A DNA stretch of 64,000 bases from contig NC_054390.1 of the NCBI RefSeq assembly GCF_001625195.1, positions 6,111,222-6,175,221 of the forward strand, given 5' to 3'. Origin of the DNA: Drechmeria coniospora. Lineage: Eukaryota > Ascomycota > Sordariomycetes > Hypocreales > Ophiocordycipitaceae. Numbering within the stretch: position 1 is the first letter of the stretch; each line of letters opens with the position of its first letter. Of this stretch, positions 1 to 11,011 are shown piece by piece. A program made the translations under genes and the position numbers. Under the pieces are notes generated by a model, which did not search any database, had not been told where the DNA came from, and saw nothing but the letters and a program-made list of their open reading frames with translations.

Positions 1-730
1 CACGATGCCTAATCGACCCCTCCCCTCCCCCCCCCCCGGCCAATCGTGGAACCCTGCAGGTAATCTCTCGAAAGAGCACCACCCCGCTGAAACCCAGCAT
101 CACCCTCCCCCACAAGTTGATTCAGTCCACCATGACGGGTTCTCCGAACTACTCGTCCTGCGACCCGTCCTAGGTCCCAGGATACCCGCAGCAAAGGACC
201 AGCCAAGCTCAGGCAGACAAACAAAGTCGACCACCTTCTGCTCGTACTAAAAAGGACGGACTCCATCTCCTCGGGGGGATCCACGCTCGTTCAACATCGG
301 CAGCCCTCGTTCGAGGCCGACATTCTTTCTATCTACCTAGTATTCTGCCTCATGTTCGGTAGGGTGCAAGTACATCTTAATACAATCTCTTCCACCGTCA
401 GTTGACGACAACATCCACGCCACTTGTCCGGGCGACAGCGCATTCATTCACTGCGATTCAGTCATACTAAATAAACAAGTCCCCTTCGCTCCCTTCGCTC
501 CCTTTGCTCCCTTCGCAAATCGAAACGAAAGCCTCGCCGCTTGCTCTCGTCGAGCATTTTTTTTCTTCCAAGAAACCATCCTCAGTCATCGACAACCCGA
601 ATCTATCTCTTGGACAAGTCAGGCCGGAAGCATAGGCAAGTCACCTCGTCCACATCGCGAATCGCTTCGCCTGGCTCGACCGAAATCTTGCTTCACGGCC
701 GGTGGGCTCGGCAGCCTCCGGCGCGAGGTC
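1..730. other. Left-edge non-coding region and probable 5' leader of the next gene
   Basis: No supportable gene is seen. The short open frames here have no recognisable domain and overlap one another on both strands. The last ~250 bases before the next ATG are rich in C and T, as is common in fungal 5' leaders, and carry a small tandem repeat. A gene beyond the left window edge could have its promoter here. Confidence 0.5.
482..517. repeat. 9-bp tandem repeat, four units
   Basis: Four consecutive units of CCCTTCGCT; the third has T for C (CCCTTTGCT) and the fourth ends in A. It lies about 215 bases upstream of the ATG at 731, so it is probably in the 5' leader or core promoter of the four-TM protein gene. 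Confidence 0.85.
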
Positions 731-2125
731 ATGGCTCGCACGATCCTCGCCTTGGGCGGCACCGTTGCCGTGCTCGCCACCGCTACAGCCATCTGTCTAC
801 AGATTGTCGTCGCCGCACAGATCGAGACTCCGACCCTGAGGATAGCCACCATTGTGGCCGCCTCGCTTCACTTTGCCGTCCTGCTCATGCTCGGATGGCT
901 CTCGGTGCTGCACATCTTGCTTCCCGGCAAAGTACCGTCAAGTCGACGGCTCAGCGTTGCCCTTGGATGCGAGCTCTTCATCTGCACCTTAGCCGCCGCC
1001 GGCTCCTGCGTTGCTCTGGCCTGTCTCGGCAGGTCGAAAGAAGATGATGCTGGCGCCGCGGCGCTTACCACCCTCCAAGGCAAGCTCTTTGCCGGCTTGT
1101 CAGCCACCCTGGCGCTTGCCTTTGTCTCTCAGCTCTTTTTCATCATCGCCCACTTTCTCTTCTCCCGAAACATTGCCCAAGGAAGGGCGCCGTCGTTGTC
1201 GGATGGAGAGGTGCCGCGGATGCCCAGGTTCCACGTCAAATCCATCCGGTACAGCCAGACCAACCCTACGAGCCGAATGCAGGAGATGAGCTCGGTCGAG
1301 AAGTTGGGCCCGATCCCGGCCACGAAGCCCATGTCAACGCATGGGTCCATTCACTCCTTCAAGTCGTCCGTCTCGCTGGCCATGCGGCCTAGTTCGTCCA
1401 AGGGCAAGCTGCTGGCGACAAGCAAGGGGCGACCGCCTTCGCTCGACTCGACTCCCGGCCGGACGAGCGCCGAGACTTCGTTCGACTCTTGGGATACGTC
1501 GTCGGTCGACGTCCACAACCGGCAGGTGGTCCTGGAAATGTCGTCTCCGACGCAAAAGTCATGCAGCCTCGAGACCATCCCGGCCAGCCCATCCGGAAGC
1601 CGGAGTCAGAGTCCGGGAAGCGACCCGACGCTGGAGCGGCCTCCGACCCTACGGCGAAGCCGGAGCTACAGCGCGTCGACCATCAGGCAGTTGGAGGAGG
1701 CAGGTCTCAACCCCCGAGACTCCATAGACGAACGAAACATCCATCCACTATTTCGCTCCGACTCACCGACGCCACCGCTCGTGGTCACGCCAGGCACCAG
1801 CGTCGTGGCTTCGCCCATCGCAGGCCAAGTGATAACGCGGCGGGAAAGCATGCAATCGCTGCATCGCTCGCGCAGCGAAGTGACGCTGTCGGGGCCCAGC
1901 CCCTTGAGCCGCCAGACGAGCGTCGAAAGTACCAAGCAGAAGCAGCAAGGCGAGGCCCGAGCGGAAGGGGAGGCTCAACACGGGCGAAAGATGACGCCGC
2001 CCATCCCAGAGTGGCTGCTGAGCCCAAGCATGCAGGCGAGCATGGCCGCCTTTACCGGCAGCAAAGAGTCCAGAGGCGACGCAGAGATTGCGTCGTTACG
2101 CAGTGAGCTGTACATTACGACGTGA
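731..2125 (+). CDS. Four-TM membrane protein with long Ser-rich cytoplasmic-type tail
   Basis: Single-exon gene of 464 residues. Four hydrophobic segments are visible at about residues 5-28, 36-62, 75-98 and 113-138, followed by a ~320-residue hydrophilic tail rich in Ser, Pro, Thr and Arg with many SxS, RSRS and SP sites. That layout (small four-helix membrane module plus disordered, probably phosphorylated tail) recalls fungal plasma-membrane or MARVEL-like proteins, but I see no diagnostic motif and do not assign a family. The start ATG immediately precedes the first TM segment and there is no need for an intron. The N-terminus lacks a separate cleavable signal peptide, so TM1 probably acts as signal anchor. 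Coding status rests on the clean separation into TM block and low-complexity tail over 1.4 kb. Function unknown. Confidence 0.75.
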   Translation: MARTILALGGTVAVLATATAICLQIVVAAQIETPTLRIATIVAASLHFAVLLMLGWLSVLHILLPGKVPSSRRLSVALGCELFICTLAAAGSCVALACLGRSKEDDAGAAALTTLQGKLFAGLSATLALAFVSQLFFIIAHFLFSRNIAQGRAPSLSDGEVPRMPRFHVKSIRYSQTNPTSRMQEMSSVEKLGPIPATKPMSTHGSIHSFKSSVSLAMRPSSSKGKLLATSKGRPPSLDSTPGRTSAETSFDSWDTSSVDVHNRQVVLEMSSPTQKSCSLETIPASPSGSRSQSPGSDPTLERPPTLRRSRSYSASTIRQLEEAGLNPRDSIDERNIHPLFRSDSPTPPLVVTPGTSVVASPIAGQVITRRESMQSLHRSRSEVTLSGPSPLSRQTSVESTKQKQQGEARAEGEAQHGRKMTPPIPEWLLSPSMQASMAAFTGSKESRGDAEIASLRSELYITT

Positions 2126-3509
2126 CGCCTTTTTTTAATTGCCTGTAACGATATTGGACGTCTTCTTTGTCACTAGTAGCGCGGCAAGCGAAGCACATTG
2201 GAACATGTCCAGAGGAGTGGATGGGAACGGAAGCCTGGCATCTGTACATCAAAGGGAGGGGCAACTTTGCCAAAGAATCAGAAAAGTGTGCGATGCCATT
2301 ATGGCATGAAATACAGTGCATCGAATACTCGGGGTAACCGGAATCTCATCAATGGCCCTGTGACGAAGTGATGGCGGTTGAGTGACGGCATGTGCTGGGA
2401 GTTGTTGCTGGGAGTTGTTGCTGGTGAGGAGCCCCGCCGCCGAACCTACTAGGTACCTACCTAGTACTTAGGCATGCATGCACGAGCACGAGAGTACTAG
2501 GTGCATAGTAGTAAATGATGCCAGTGGTAGGAACAGGTGTTTCCACTACCTGAGGTTGCTGAACTATTTGTACGGTGTACAGTACAGGTCAGGTAGTACT
2601 GTCGAGCTAGCTGGTGTACGGAGTATTGGAGGTTCCAACAACCGAACCATTCGGCCTACCTGCAGCACTAACTCTCCAGGTACGTCGTCCAAACGCAGGC
2701 CTGACGCCCCTGGAGTGCACGAGTCGGCACATGCGATCCAAAATGTACTGGCGCTGGTCGAGATCTTCTGCAGCTCTACCGCGGAAAGCTGGATGAGGAC
2801 CCCTACCTACTATTCGTATTGAACTCGTAGGCAGCCGACGGGGCCGATTCAGTACGGTCGATGGCCAGGCCGGGTCGTGAGAATGATGCAAGGACGAAGC
2901 ATGGGTTCTGAATACCACAGAGCTGATTAGGTACCTACTAGGTACTCCGTACAGTGCAGTACTCATGCAAGTGCTTGTAGTACCACATACATACTAAGTT
3001 CTCCGTACCTAGTACCTAGTATTAGTTCTTAGTACCTAGGTGTACTAGCGAGGTACCTAGCGGCACGGAGAACAAGTGTACAGGTTAGTAAGTACTTGCC
3101 CAAGTGCTGTACGGAGAGTTACTTGCAGGTACTATCACTACAGTAGGGAGCTGCTGGTGGCAAAATATCAAGGTACTAGGTTAGTGCTAGGCAGGTATTC
3201 AGGTACAGTACGGTGGTACTCTGTACATTGCACTTGGCTTTGGTAGGTACATTGGTGGTTATGGCGAGACTAGAGAACCGGACCCCACCCCAGAGCCTGA
3301 CTTGACGACCTTGTGTTCGTACTCCGTCCCACGCAAAGAAGTTCTGCCTTAACATCCATCTGGCTCGAGAACATAACTCGTCCTCATTTACCTCCGCCGT
3401 CGTTGCGACCTGCTTCCTTCAGTGCCACCACTATCGATCCCGACGCGCCCGGAGCAAACGCCCTTCTTCCTACCACGGCAGTCCTTCCGCTGTCCCAACC
3501 TCCGCCACC
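2126..3509. other. Intergenic, GTAC/CTAG-rich repeat region
   Basis: No gene is supported. The segment 2440-3260 is dense in short self-complementary words such as CTAGGTAC, GTACCTAG and AGTACT, and holds two copies of the dispersed 9-mer (2617, 2943). The last ~250 bases are CT-rich and likely form the promoter and leader of the Rad23 gene. Confidence 0.6.
2394..2419. repeat. 13-bp direct tandem duplication
   Basis: Two exact adjacent copies of GCTGGGAGTTGTT, followed by a partial third (GCTGG). It lies in intergenic DNA downstream of the four-TM gene. Confidence 0.85.
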
Positions 3510-4615
3510 ATGAAGGTCACTTTCAGGGTACGTCGCGATCTTTACTGCGCTGCCTCGGTTGCCCCCATGCCCGACGGCCGCCTGTCATTCGTGGCTGCGG
3601 GCTGCGCTTTCTGTGCCACGGCTGATTTGTCTTCCGTTGAAGGATCTGAAGCAGCAAAAGTTCACCCTCGAGGTCGAGCCCACTGACCTGGTATGTCCCC
3701 CCCCCCCCCCCCCCTCCCTACTCCGCTCAACTCGGCTATAAGGCGAGCCATGCAGTTGCTTACGATCCGACATAGGTCTTCGCCGTCAAGGAAAAGATCG
3801 CGGGTGAGAGGGGATGGGATGCAAAGCACCAAAAGCTCATCTACTCCGGTAAGCCGATTCGCCACATGGAGTAGACGTACACATCGGCCGCTGACGGAGC
3901 GAACAGGCAAAATTCTCAAGGATGACGAGACAGTCGCTTCATACAACATCGAGGAGAAGGGCTTCGTTGTTTGCATGGTGAACAAGGTATCACCGCAAGA
4001 TGTCCCTCCCGACATCGTTGCCGCATGCTAATACGATACCCCTCAGCCCAAAGAGAAGCCTGCTGCTCCAGCTCCCGCCGTCGAATCGTCGGCTGCTCCT
4101 CCTCCAGCCACCCCTGCTCAACCTGTCGCCAGCACGCCTGCCGCTCCTGCCGCTCCTTCTCATTCCACATCTACTCATGCCGCTGCGCCTGCCACGCCGA
4201 CCCCTCAACGGGCGGCCGATGAACCCTCGGCTGGCGATTCGACCGGCTTGGCCATGGGTGCGGAGCGTGCCGAGGCCATCGCCAACATGGAAGCGATGGG
4301 GTTCGAGAGGAGCCAGATCGAAGCAGCCATGCGCGCTGCCTTTAACAACCCTGATCGTGCAGTTGAGTACCTGTTGACCGTACGCCGCCGCACGCACTAC
4401 CGTTCGTTGACCTCGGCTGGACTGACGCACGCTCAAAGGGAATCCCAGACAACGTCCAACAGGAGCAGCAGCAACGACATGCCGCACCTGTTCACCCTCT
4501 CGCCTCGTCTACGAACACTGCTCCGGCTCAAGGTGACGAAGATGATGGAGGCGTGAACCTGTTTGATCTGGCAGCCCAGCAAGGTGGCACCGGGGCTTCC
4601 CGAAGCGGGGGTAAT

Positions 4616-4647
<32 letters not shown>

Positions 4648-5099
4648 TTCGCAGGGTGGTGATCTCGGAAACCTGGATTTTCTCCGCCACAATGCTCAGT
4701 TTCAGCAGCTCCGTCAGGTCGTCCAGCAGCAGCCCCAAATGTTGGAGCCTATCCTCCAGCAGCTCGGCGCGGGCAACCCCCAGCTGGCGCAACTTATCGC
4801 TTCCAACCCGGACCAGTTCCTTCAGCTGCTTGGGGAGAATGCCGACGACGACGTGCCTCTCCCCCCGGGTGCACAGGCAATCTCCGTGACCGAGGAAGAA
4901 CGCGATGCTATCGAGAGGGTACGTTTCGCATCTATCATGTCCGATATCCAAGCTGACCGCATGCGTCTCCAAGTTGGTTCGCCTGGGTTTCGGTCGTGAC
5001 CAAGCTATTCAGGCGTACTTTGCCTGCGACAAGAATGAAGAGCTTGCCGCCAACTTCCTATTCGAACAGCCCGAAGATGACGATCCTCCCACCAACTAA
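3510..5099 (+). CDS. rad23: Rad23, ubiquitin-like/UBA shuttle and nucleotide-excision-repair factor
   Basis: Seven exons by frame and family fit: 3510-3527, 3643-3690, 3776-3848, 3907-3986, 4047-4379, 4439-4918 and 4974-5099, giving 385 residues, the usual length for Rad23. Domain order is canonical: N-terminal ubiquitin-like fold (1-75, with ...KLIYSGKIL... and ...CMVNKPKEKP), an Ala/Pro linker, UBA1 (~144-187, [16 protein letters not shown] then GIPDN), an XPC/Rad4-binding STI1-like segment (~261-316, [17 protein letters not shown]), and UBA2 (~335-378, [18 protein letters not shown]). In yeast it carries ubiquitinated substrates to the proteasome and stabilises Rad4 in repair. The ATG sits in a good context (gccaccATGA). 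Exon 1 encodes only six residues. A GCC repeat encodes a run of about eleven Ala just before the XPC-binding part. Intron 2 contains an 18-nt C homopolymer. Confidence 0.95.
3697..3714 (+). repeat. Poly-C tract (18 nt) at the 5' end of rad23 intron 2
   Basis: The tract directly follows the GTATGT donor. Similar C runs lie in an intron of the ABC transporter gene (18246-18260) and the first intron of the MFS gene (45384-45394 and 45398-45404). Confidence 0.9.
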
Positions 5100-5660
5100 G
5101 TTTACTGGACGAGGTGATGCCCGCAGGTGAAGTGGAGGCGAACCCACGATGCTCCTGGGCTCGCGAATCATCTCTCCCGGGGCGATGGCAATTCCTGTGG
5201 GTTGAGATGCGGCACCGGGAGATTAGGTATCGCTACCAAGAGAATGGCAGTGCAGGCACTAATAGTATCGGGGCCGCGATGTCGTCATTGTTGGATTGAC
5301 TGCTGTTTTGAAAGGTTGCGGTGGCGGTTGATCACTGCATGGGACATTGTGCGGTCGAACCACTGCACTTGAACAACAGGATCAGGATCGGCAAGAGAAT
5401 CAAACTGTAATCCTTGTTTGCTGAGAGGATAGGAGATCGGTCATGTCGCCTCGACGCACGACGCACGGCAACGGTTTTGGCACGAAATGAATATTCTTCC
5501 GAGGCAAGGCTAGGATTCTGATCACCATGGCTACTTGCTATGAATAAAAAAAGATCCAAATTGGGTATCATAAAATCCCGCGGCGCCTGTTGAAGCCTTG
5601 TGAGTTGTGTGTGCTCTTCTGTTAATCTTGCCACCATCGCCGCGCGTGCTTCCATCTCTC
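5100..5660. other. Convergent 3' intergenic region between rad23 and bdp1
   Basis: No gene is seen. It contains the 3' ends of two converging transcripts, with AT-richer sequence around 5380-5580 suitable for polyadenylation on both strands. Confidence 0.5.
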
Positions 5661-7427
5661 TCAACTGTCCCGCATGATGGGTTCGCCGTTCAATCCGTAA
5701 GAAATTGCCTGCTTGCCTTTGTTCTTTCCCCGCTTCTTCTTGCCGCCGTTTTCATCGTCGTCTGCGAATAGTTCGTCACGTTTCTTGCGCATAATCTCGG
5801 CCTGCTCGTCGACCACGCGTTGCCTCTCTGCCTCGTACCCCTCCTGGATCTTGCGCTGCTCCGCCTCAATCGTCTCGACAGACTCGTACTCTGCCCCGGT
5901 GAACGCTCGGTATTCCTCAATGTCCATCTTGATCGTCTTCTCCCCGATCAGGGCCGCGTCGATGCGCGCCGGATTGTGGCGCTCCTCGCGGTTGAATTTG
6001 AGTTTGATGTGCCGTCGCTGCTTGCCTGGAAACATCCTGGAGATCATCTCAAACTCCGTGCCGAACATTCTAAGCCCGCGGTAAAAGAGCTCTGTTTCTG
6101 CATCATTCCAGATATTTGGGCCCTTGAGCTTTGATGTGTTCATGAAAGAACTGCTCGTGATCAACCTTGTGAAGTCGTTCTCCTCAATCGTCTCCATGTC
6201 CTCTCCTGCATGCGCCGCGGCTGCCCGAGCATGTCGGTCCATAACCAGCGAGCTTTGGTCAACCACAATCTGCCCATCAACGATGCGGAACTGGGGGCCA
6301 GATGTGGCAGCCGGGGCCGGCGTGGAGGAGCTGCCGGGGGTACCGCTCTTCTTTAGCCTGTTGTCCGGAATGGGAGATGCTGAGCCAGAGTCCACGCCTT
6401 CCATCAGCTCCCCATCCTTACCAACCTTTGACTTTAACCGAGCGAGCCGTTCACGATCCCGCAACTCGTCGTGACGACTAAACTTTTTGCCGATTCGAAG
6501 ATCTTTTGTGAGGTCAGCCATGCGGAGCTGCTGTAGGTCCACCGTCTGCTCTTCGGCGTCTTCGGGAGTAAGGGAGCGAGCTTTTCTCGTCCTTGGCTTC
6601 GCATCGGATGGGTCACCAGCTGACGATGTACCAGTGGATGTACTGGCCTTGCGTTTCTGTGGTTGAACACCCAGTGCAGTACCATCACGGCCCTGCTGGG
6701 GGGCGTTTCGCTTCCGTTTCTTCGGTCTCGCACCGTCATCCTCTTCGCCATTGTGTTCCTCTGCCCTTTTTTTAGACGAACTTGTTGTCCCAGGCGGTTT
6801 CTTGCTTGGCGCGGACGCCGGTGGACCTGCTGGGGTGGACGGTGCTGGGACGGCTGCCTGGGCAACGGCAGCAAGGCCAGGTGCTTGGTGAAGACTTGTG
6901 TCGGAACTAGATCTAAGACTTGGCTGTTGGACTTGTCGGGTTTGTGAGTCGCCGTTGACTGACGCGGAGGTTGCTTTGACTAGATCCGGTCGGGAGGCCG
7001 GTTCTCCAGCAACGGTCTTGAGTCGTAATGGCCCATCAGCATCATTTGATATATTTTCGCCTATGTCGGCGGTAGAAGTTGTCGTCTCCTGAAAATCTTC
7101 ATTGATTGTGGTTGATCCGCGACGGGACGATGAGCTTCTTTGCAAAGGCGGATCATCCAATACGCCTGGCTTGGATTGATCAACAATCCTTGGTTGATAT
7201 GTCAGTTCCCCAATAACAGAATGAGACTCTGAAGGAGAAATATCAACACCGGGGGGGTTGTTGTCAAGCCCATCTGTTGCATCGCTCGATGGAGTGTCGA
7301 TCCGCGTTTCGATCAAAGGTTGGTTCTCGACCGGTTTCGGCGCTGCCGCTGCGGCAGATCTTGTTCGAGCCGTGGGGACTTTCGGCTTAAAGGCGAAACC
7401 GCCTTTCTTTTTGAACATGGAGCTCAT
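5661..7427 (-). CDS. bdp1: Bdp1 (TFIIIB B'' subunit), RNA polymerase III initiation factor
   Basis: A single-exon gene encoding 588 residues. The diagnostic part is a SANT/Myb-like domain at about residues 439-484, with the Bdp1 pattern WNDAETELFYRGLRMFGTEF, then MFPGKQRRHIKLKFNREER, followed by a helical basic region. In TFIIIB, with Brf1 and TBP, Bdp1 is needed for promoter opening at tRNA and 5S genes in the nucleus. The N-terminal ~350 residues are low-complexity (Ser, Thr, Pro) with Lys/Arg clusters such as KKRAEE and RPKKRKRN that look like nuclear localisation signals. The N-terminus MSSMFKKKGG is typical of fungal Bdp1. A basic Lys-rich C-terminus closes the protein. It is transcribed divergently from bre1. 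Confidence 0.9.
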   Translation of the reverse strand: MSSMFKKKGGFAFKPKVPTARTRSAAAAAPKPVENQPLIETRIDTPSSDATDGLDNNPPGVDISPSESHSVIGELTYQPRIVDQSKPGVLDDPPLQRSSSSRRGSTTINEDFQETTTSTADIGENISNDADGPLRLKTVAGEPASRPDLVKATSASVNGDSQTRQVQQPSLRSSSDTSLHQAPGLAAVAQAAVPAPSTPAGPPASAPSKKPPGTTSSSKKRAEEHNGEEDDGARPKKRKRNAPQQGRDGTALGVQPQKRKASTSTGTSSAGDPSDAKPRTRKARSLTPEDAEEQTVDLQQLRMADLTKDLRIGKKFSRHDELRDRERLARLKSKVGKDGELMEGVDSGSASPIPDNRLKKSGTPGSSSTPAPAATSGPQFRIVDGQIVVDQSSLVMDRHARAAAAHAGEDMETIEENDFTRLITSSSFMNTSKLKGPNIWNDAETELFYRGLRMFGTEFEMISRMFPGKQRRHIKLKFNREERHNPARIDAALIGEKTIKMDIEEYRAFTGAEYESVETIEAEQRKIQEGYEAERQRVVDEQAEIMRKKRDELFADDDENGGKKKRGKNKGKQAISYGLNGEPIMRDS

Positions 7428-7950
7428 GGCGAAAAGGAATCGACTCTATCAGCCAGTCGGCTCATGCATCATAATACAAATCCGAGGACTAAACGGAAGG
7501 GCCGTCGACATAGGGAGGTAGGTTACAGAAGTTTGCCAGGATTGGATGCTGATTGCACAGTACTTTGAAACCTGCGATGGCGGGCGAATGCCCCACAAAG
7601 CGAGGTTTAGCCGACCGATTAAATTGGGCCGAATCAGGGATAGCGCAAGTCTAGGGAGTCCTTGGCTGGCCAGGCCGTGCTTTGATTTGCGAGGCAACTT
7701 CGAAATTTCAACACCTAGATCTCCTCCTTGCACCGTCTCACCATCACGCAATCCCTAGCCGTCCGACGGATGACAGTCTGTGCAACTAGCTTCGGGACGA
7801 GACGTGCCTTTAAGGCCTTTGGACTGTCAAGCTCTCGCCCTGCAACTCGCGACCATCGCGTGGAAGCTTCGCTGGACGCGCTTCGCTGGCTGTCTGATGC
7901 CTCTTGCAACGTCTCCCACTGCCTCGACTTGTCCATCCACGCTTGGCAGG
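7428..7950. promoter_or_regulatory. Divergent intergenic region between bdp1 and bre1
   Basis: About 520 bases separate the two ATGs. It must contain the promoters and 5' leaders of both genes. I see no clear TATA box or recognisable operator, and none of the dispersed 9-mers. The bre1-proximal part contains out-of-frame upstream ATGs (for example at 7899) that could affect translation. Confidence 0.5.
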
Positions 7951-10554
7951 ATGGAGGACAGGAAGAGACCTGCCATCGGCAGCACTGACGATCTGGCACC
8001 TCCCAGCAAGAGAGTGGCCGTCAACGGTGCCAAGGTCAAAGACGACTCTTCCGAAATGAAGGAGGAAGGTTGGATCGAGGTACGTGCCTCTGTCCATGTT
8101 TGGCGACACTATCGGCATCCAAACACATCAGTTGGCTATTTTCAATATCCATCCACAGTCATAGATGCACTTTTTCTTCACAACATTGTCTCCAGCCTCG
8201 CTGAGACGCCATTGTCGGATGTTGATGCTCACCAGACTAGTGATGGTGCATTTTGCTCAACGGCCGCAGCTTCCGGCTCCTCGCTCGTCCCGTCCCACGC
8301 GCCCATGTCCACTTCCTCATATTACGCTCCGTCTTCCTGCTGTTCTCGATGTCCCGTTCACTTTCATCGTCCTTGACGAATGCCCGGTGCTGACTACGGA
8401 TGTTAGGCGTATTCCAAAGGCGCCATATATCGCCAGATGCAGGAGTATAGTCGCAAGGCAGCTACTGCGGAATCGCGTTTAGAAGAGCTCCATAAACGTT
8501 GTGTGCATCACGATGATCACTTAAGGGTCATTGATGCATGGTGGCGCCAGGTGAGCCCACAGCGCTACCTGCACTGCGAACCGCTTGCTGACAAGAAGCG
8601 TAGTTGATGGAGGAGTTGGAACTCTTGGCAGACTCGGAAATATCGGCCACGACGGCTGCCACTGGTGGGTACAGATTTCAATATACAGTTCGTCACAGCT
8701 GACCCTTTGCGACAGGACCGCCGTATCTCAGTGGTGTCAGTTTCAAGGATCTGCATGAGTTCCAAGATCACATTCACGAAAGGGCAAAGACGATCAAGAC
8801 CAAGGCCGAGTCTCTTCTCGGACGCCTAGCCGCCCAGCGCGGTCAGCTCAGTCCCGACGCAGCTGCATTAGAAGGCAAAGTAACCACTCTACTGGCTGCG
8901 CAGAAGGACTACCTTCTCAAACTGGATCGCTTGAACGTTGAAAAGGAAAATCTTTCCGAGGAGCTCAATGCCGCCACCCTCCGATACTTCAAGGCCGAGA
9001 AGAAGCTGGACCGTGCCAAGAGCGCTCAGGTGCAGAAATTGGAGCAGAAGGCATTTGCCAATGCCACGCGACCACCCGCTGCATCTAGCGAAGGCATCGT
9101 CGAGGCTGCCGATGCCAATGGGAATACCGACGATCTGCTGCTGAAATTCGACGAAGCGACGGCTGCTGCGGCAAAGCAAAAGGAGCAGCTGGACGGAATC
9201 CTATCCGAGGTGAAGACACTGCAAGACGAAAACTTATCTCTCAAGGCTCGCCGGGAGCTGTGGACGGACGAGGATTTTGTTCGCTCCGATGTGTTCAAAC
9301 AATTCAAGGGCCAAAACGAAGATCTCATCAAGCGAATAAACAATCTGGAGGCGACAAACAAGCAGTTGCGAGAAGAAGCAGAAAAGCTGCAGGCCGAGCG
9401 GTCTGCGTTCAAGGCCCAGTTGGAGGCGGATGCGAACCAAGTCACGCAGGAACTGGAGGCTGACATCGTTGCGAGAGATCAAGACCTTGCCCGGGTCCGA
9501 TCGACCCGAGACGAAATTTTGGCCGACAACTCTCAGCGGAAAGCGAGCATGGAGCAAGACAAGACGGCTTTGGATCATATTCGAGATCTTGTCAATGCCA
9601 AGGATGATCGTATCGTCGCCCTCGAATCCGAAATTGTGCGACTGAAGCCGGTCGAGGACAAGGATATGGCTTCGCCAGAAGCCCCTGAGATGTCGGAGGA
9701 AGAACTTCGACAAAAGTACAAGAAACTGCTCAAGGATTTCCAATCTATCAACGAGCAATTGCCATCTATCGAGAAATCTTACAAGAGGATGAAGGACATG
9801 GCTCAGATAAAGATTATGGATTTTGCTGCCCTGGAAGAGAAGGTCGCGCTTCTGATTGCTGAAAAGGGCAAAGCCGACCAGAAGTATTTTGCTGCCCGAA
9901 AGGATGCCGACACGCGAAACAACGAGATTCGATCGTTGAGACATCAGAACAGCAAGAGCTCGGAGATTATTGCGCAACTCAAGGCGCTGGAGGTGCAGAA
10001 CCGGACACTGCTCGTCAATTTAGAGAAGCAGTTGTCGGACCTGAAGCAAGCCAACTCTGTGCTTGCCCTGGAGAACAAAAAGCTGGACATCGCAGCAACG
10101 GAAGCCGCGAGACGGGCCGACTCTCTGACTCGTCAGATTGAAGATCTCTCCAACTTGGTGAAGTCCCGAGACGCAGCATCTGCGGTTGTGAGGGAGCGAA
10201 ACACGATGCAGGAGGCCGAGGTTGAGAAGCTCAGGGTCCGGGTCGAGCACGCGCAGAAGGATCGAGACAATTGGAGAAACAAGGCGTTAAGCAATTCATC
10301 GGAAGAAGAAGAGATGCTACGGGTGAGCCGACCAAGTTTCTGCCCGTCCGTTGCGATGGGGGCTAACGAACCGGATGCAGACTTTTGCGTTGTGCACGAT
10401 TTGCCGCAACAACTTCAAGAACACGGCTCTGAAGACGTGTGGACACCTCTTTTGCAACAAATGTGTGGAGGATCGCATCAGCAACCGGATGCGCAAGTGT
10501 CCGACCTGCTCGCGCGCATTCGACAAGATGGACGTCATGCCTGTTCATCACTAA
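7951..10554 (+). CDS. bre1: Bre1, RING E3 ligase for histone H2B monoubiquitination
   Basis: Five exons: 7951-8079, 8407-8550, 8604-8664, 8716-10322 and 10381-10554, giving 704 residues, the normal size for Bre1. The C-terminal exon encodes a C3HC4 RING at about residues 652-690: Cys652, Cys655, Cys667, His669, Cys672, Cys675, Cys687 and Cys690, ending [11 protein letters not shown] as in the family. Most of residues 150-640 is heptad-rich coiled coil, with LQ, EL and KL pairs throughout. The N-terminus MEDRKRPA with PPSKRVAV is typical of fungal Bre1. With Rad6 it attaches one ubiquitin to H2B in chromatin, which primes H3K4 and H3K79 methylation. Intron 1 is 327 nt, several times longer than the other introns here (50-60 nt). 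Joining exon 3 to exon 4 within a Gly codon keeps the frame. Confidence 0.93.
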
Positions 10555-11011
10555 TACCTCTTGCACAACAATGCTTCAACGTTCTGCTTGGCTATTGACG
10601 AGCTTTTCCAGCTCTCGGTGATATTTTTGAAAGCTAGCTGATGATACAAATGGGAGCGTTTGTCACGATGGACGGACGTGCTGCGTGGAATAGACATGAA
10701 TATCGGCGTCTCGCAAGCCGGGACATGGTTATCTGTGCGCCAGTCCGACTTCACCATGCGGGCGTTGTACTTATAGGAGCCGGGGGTGGTATCGAAGTCT
10801 GACTTGACAACGTGTAAATGCTACAAAGGGTCATTGCGAGCCGCGATTTTTCGAGGCAAGGGGACACGACGGCGTTTGGGTGGTTGGATAACGGAGAGGA
10901 CTCTTCAGCGGCGACGGCTTGACATTTGCGCCGGGTATGGTATGCCGACACTTGATTCGGGTGCGTTTTCTGCACCAGCACTATTGAATTGAACCGCCAA
11001 CTACTCTTTGT
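10555..11011. other. Convergent intergenic region between bre1 and the SARAF-like gene
   Basis: No gene is seen. It should hold the 3' UTRs of both flanking genes. Confidence 0.5.

Noticed and set aside
2440..3260. Possible CRISPR-like or telomeric repeat array
   Set aside because: Words such as CTAGGTAC and GTACCTAG recur but without constant unit length, spacer or telomere hexamer.
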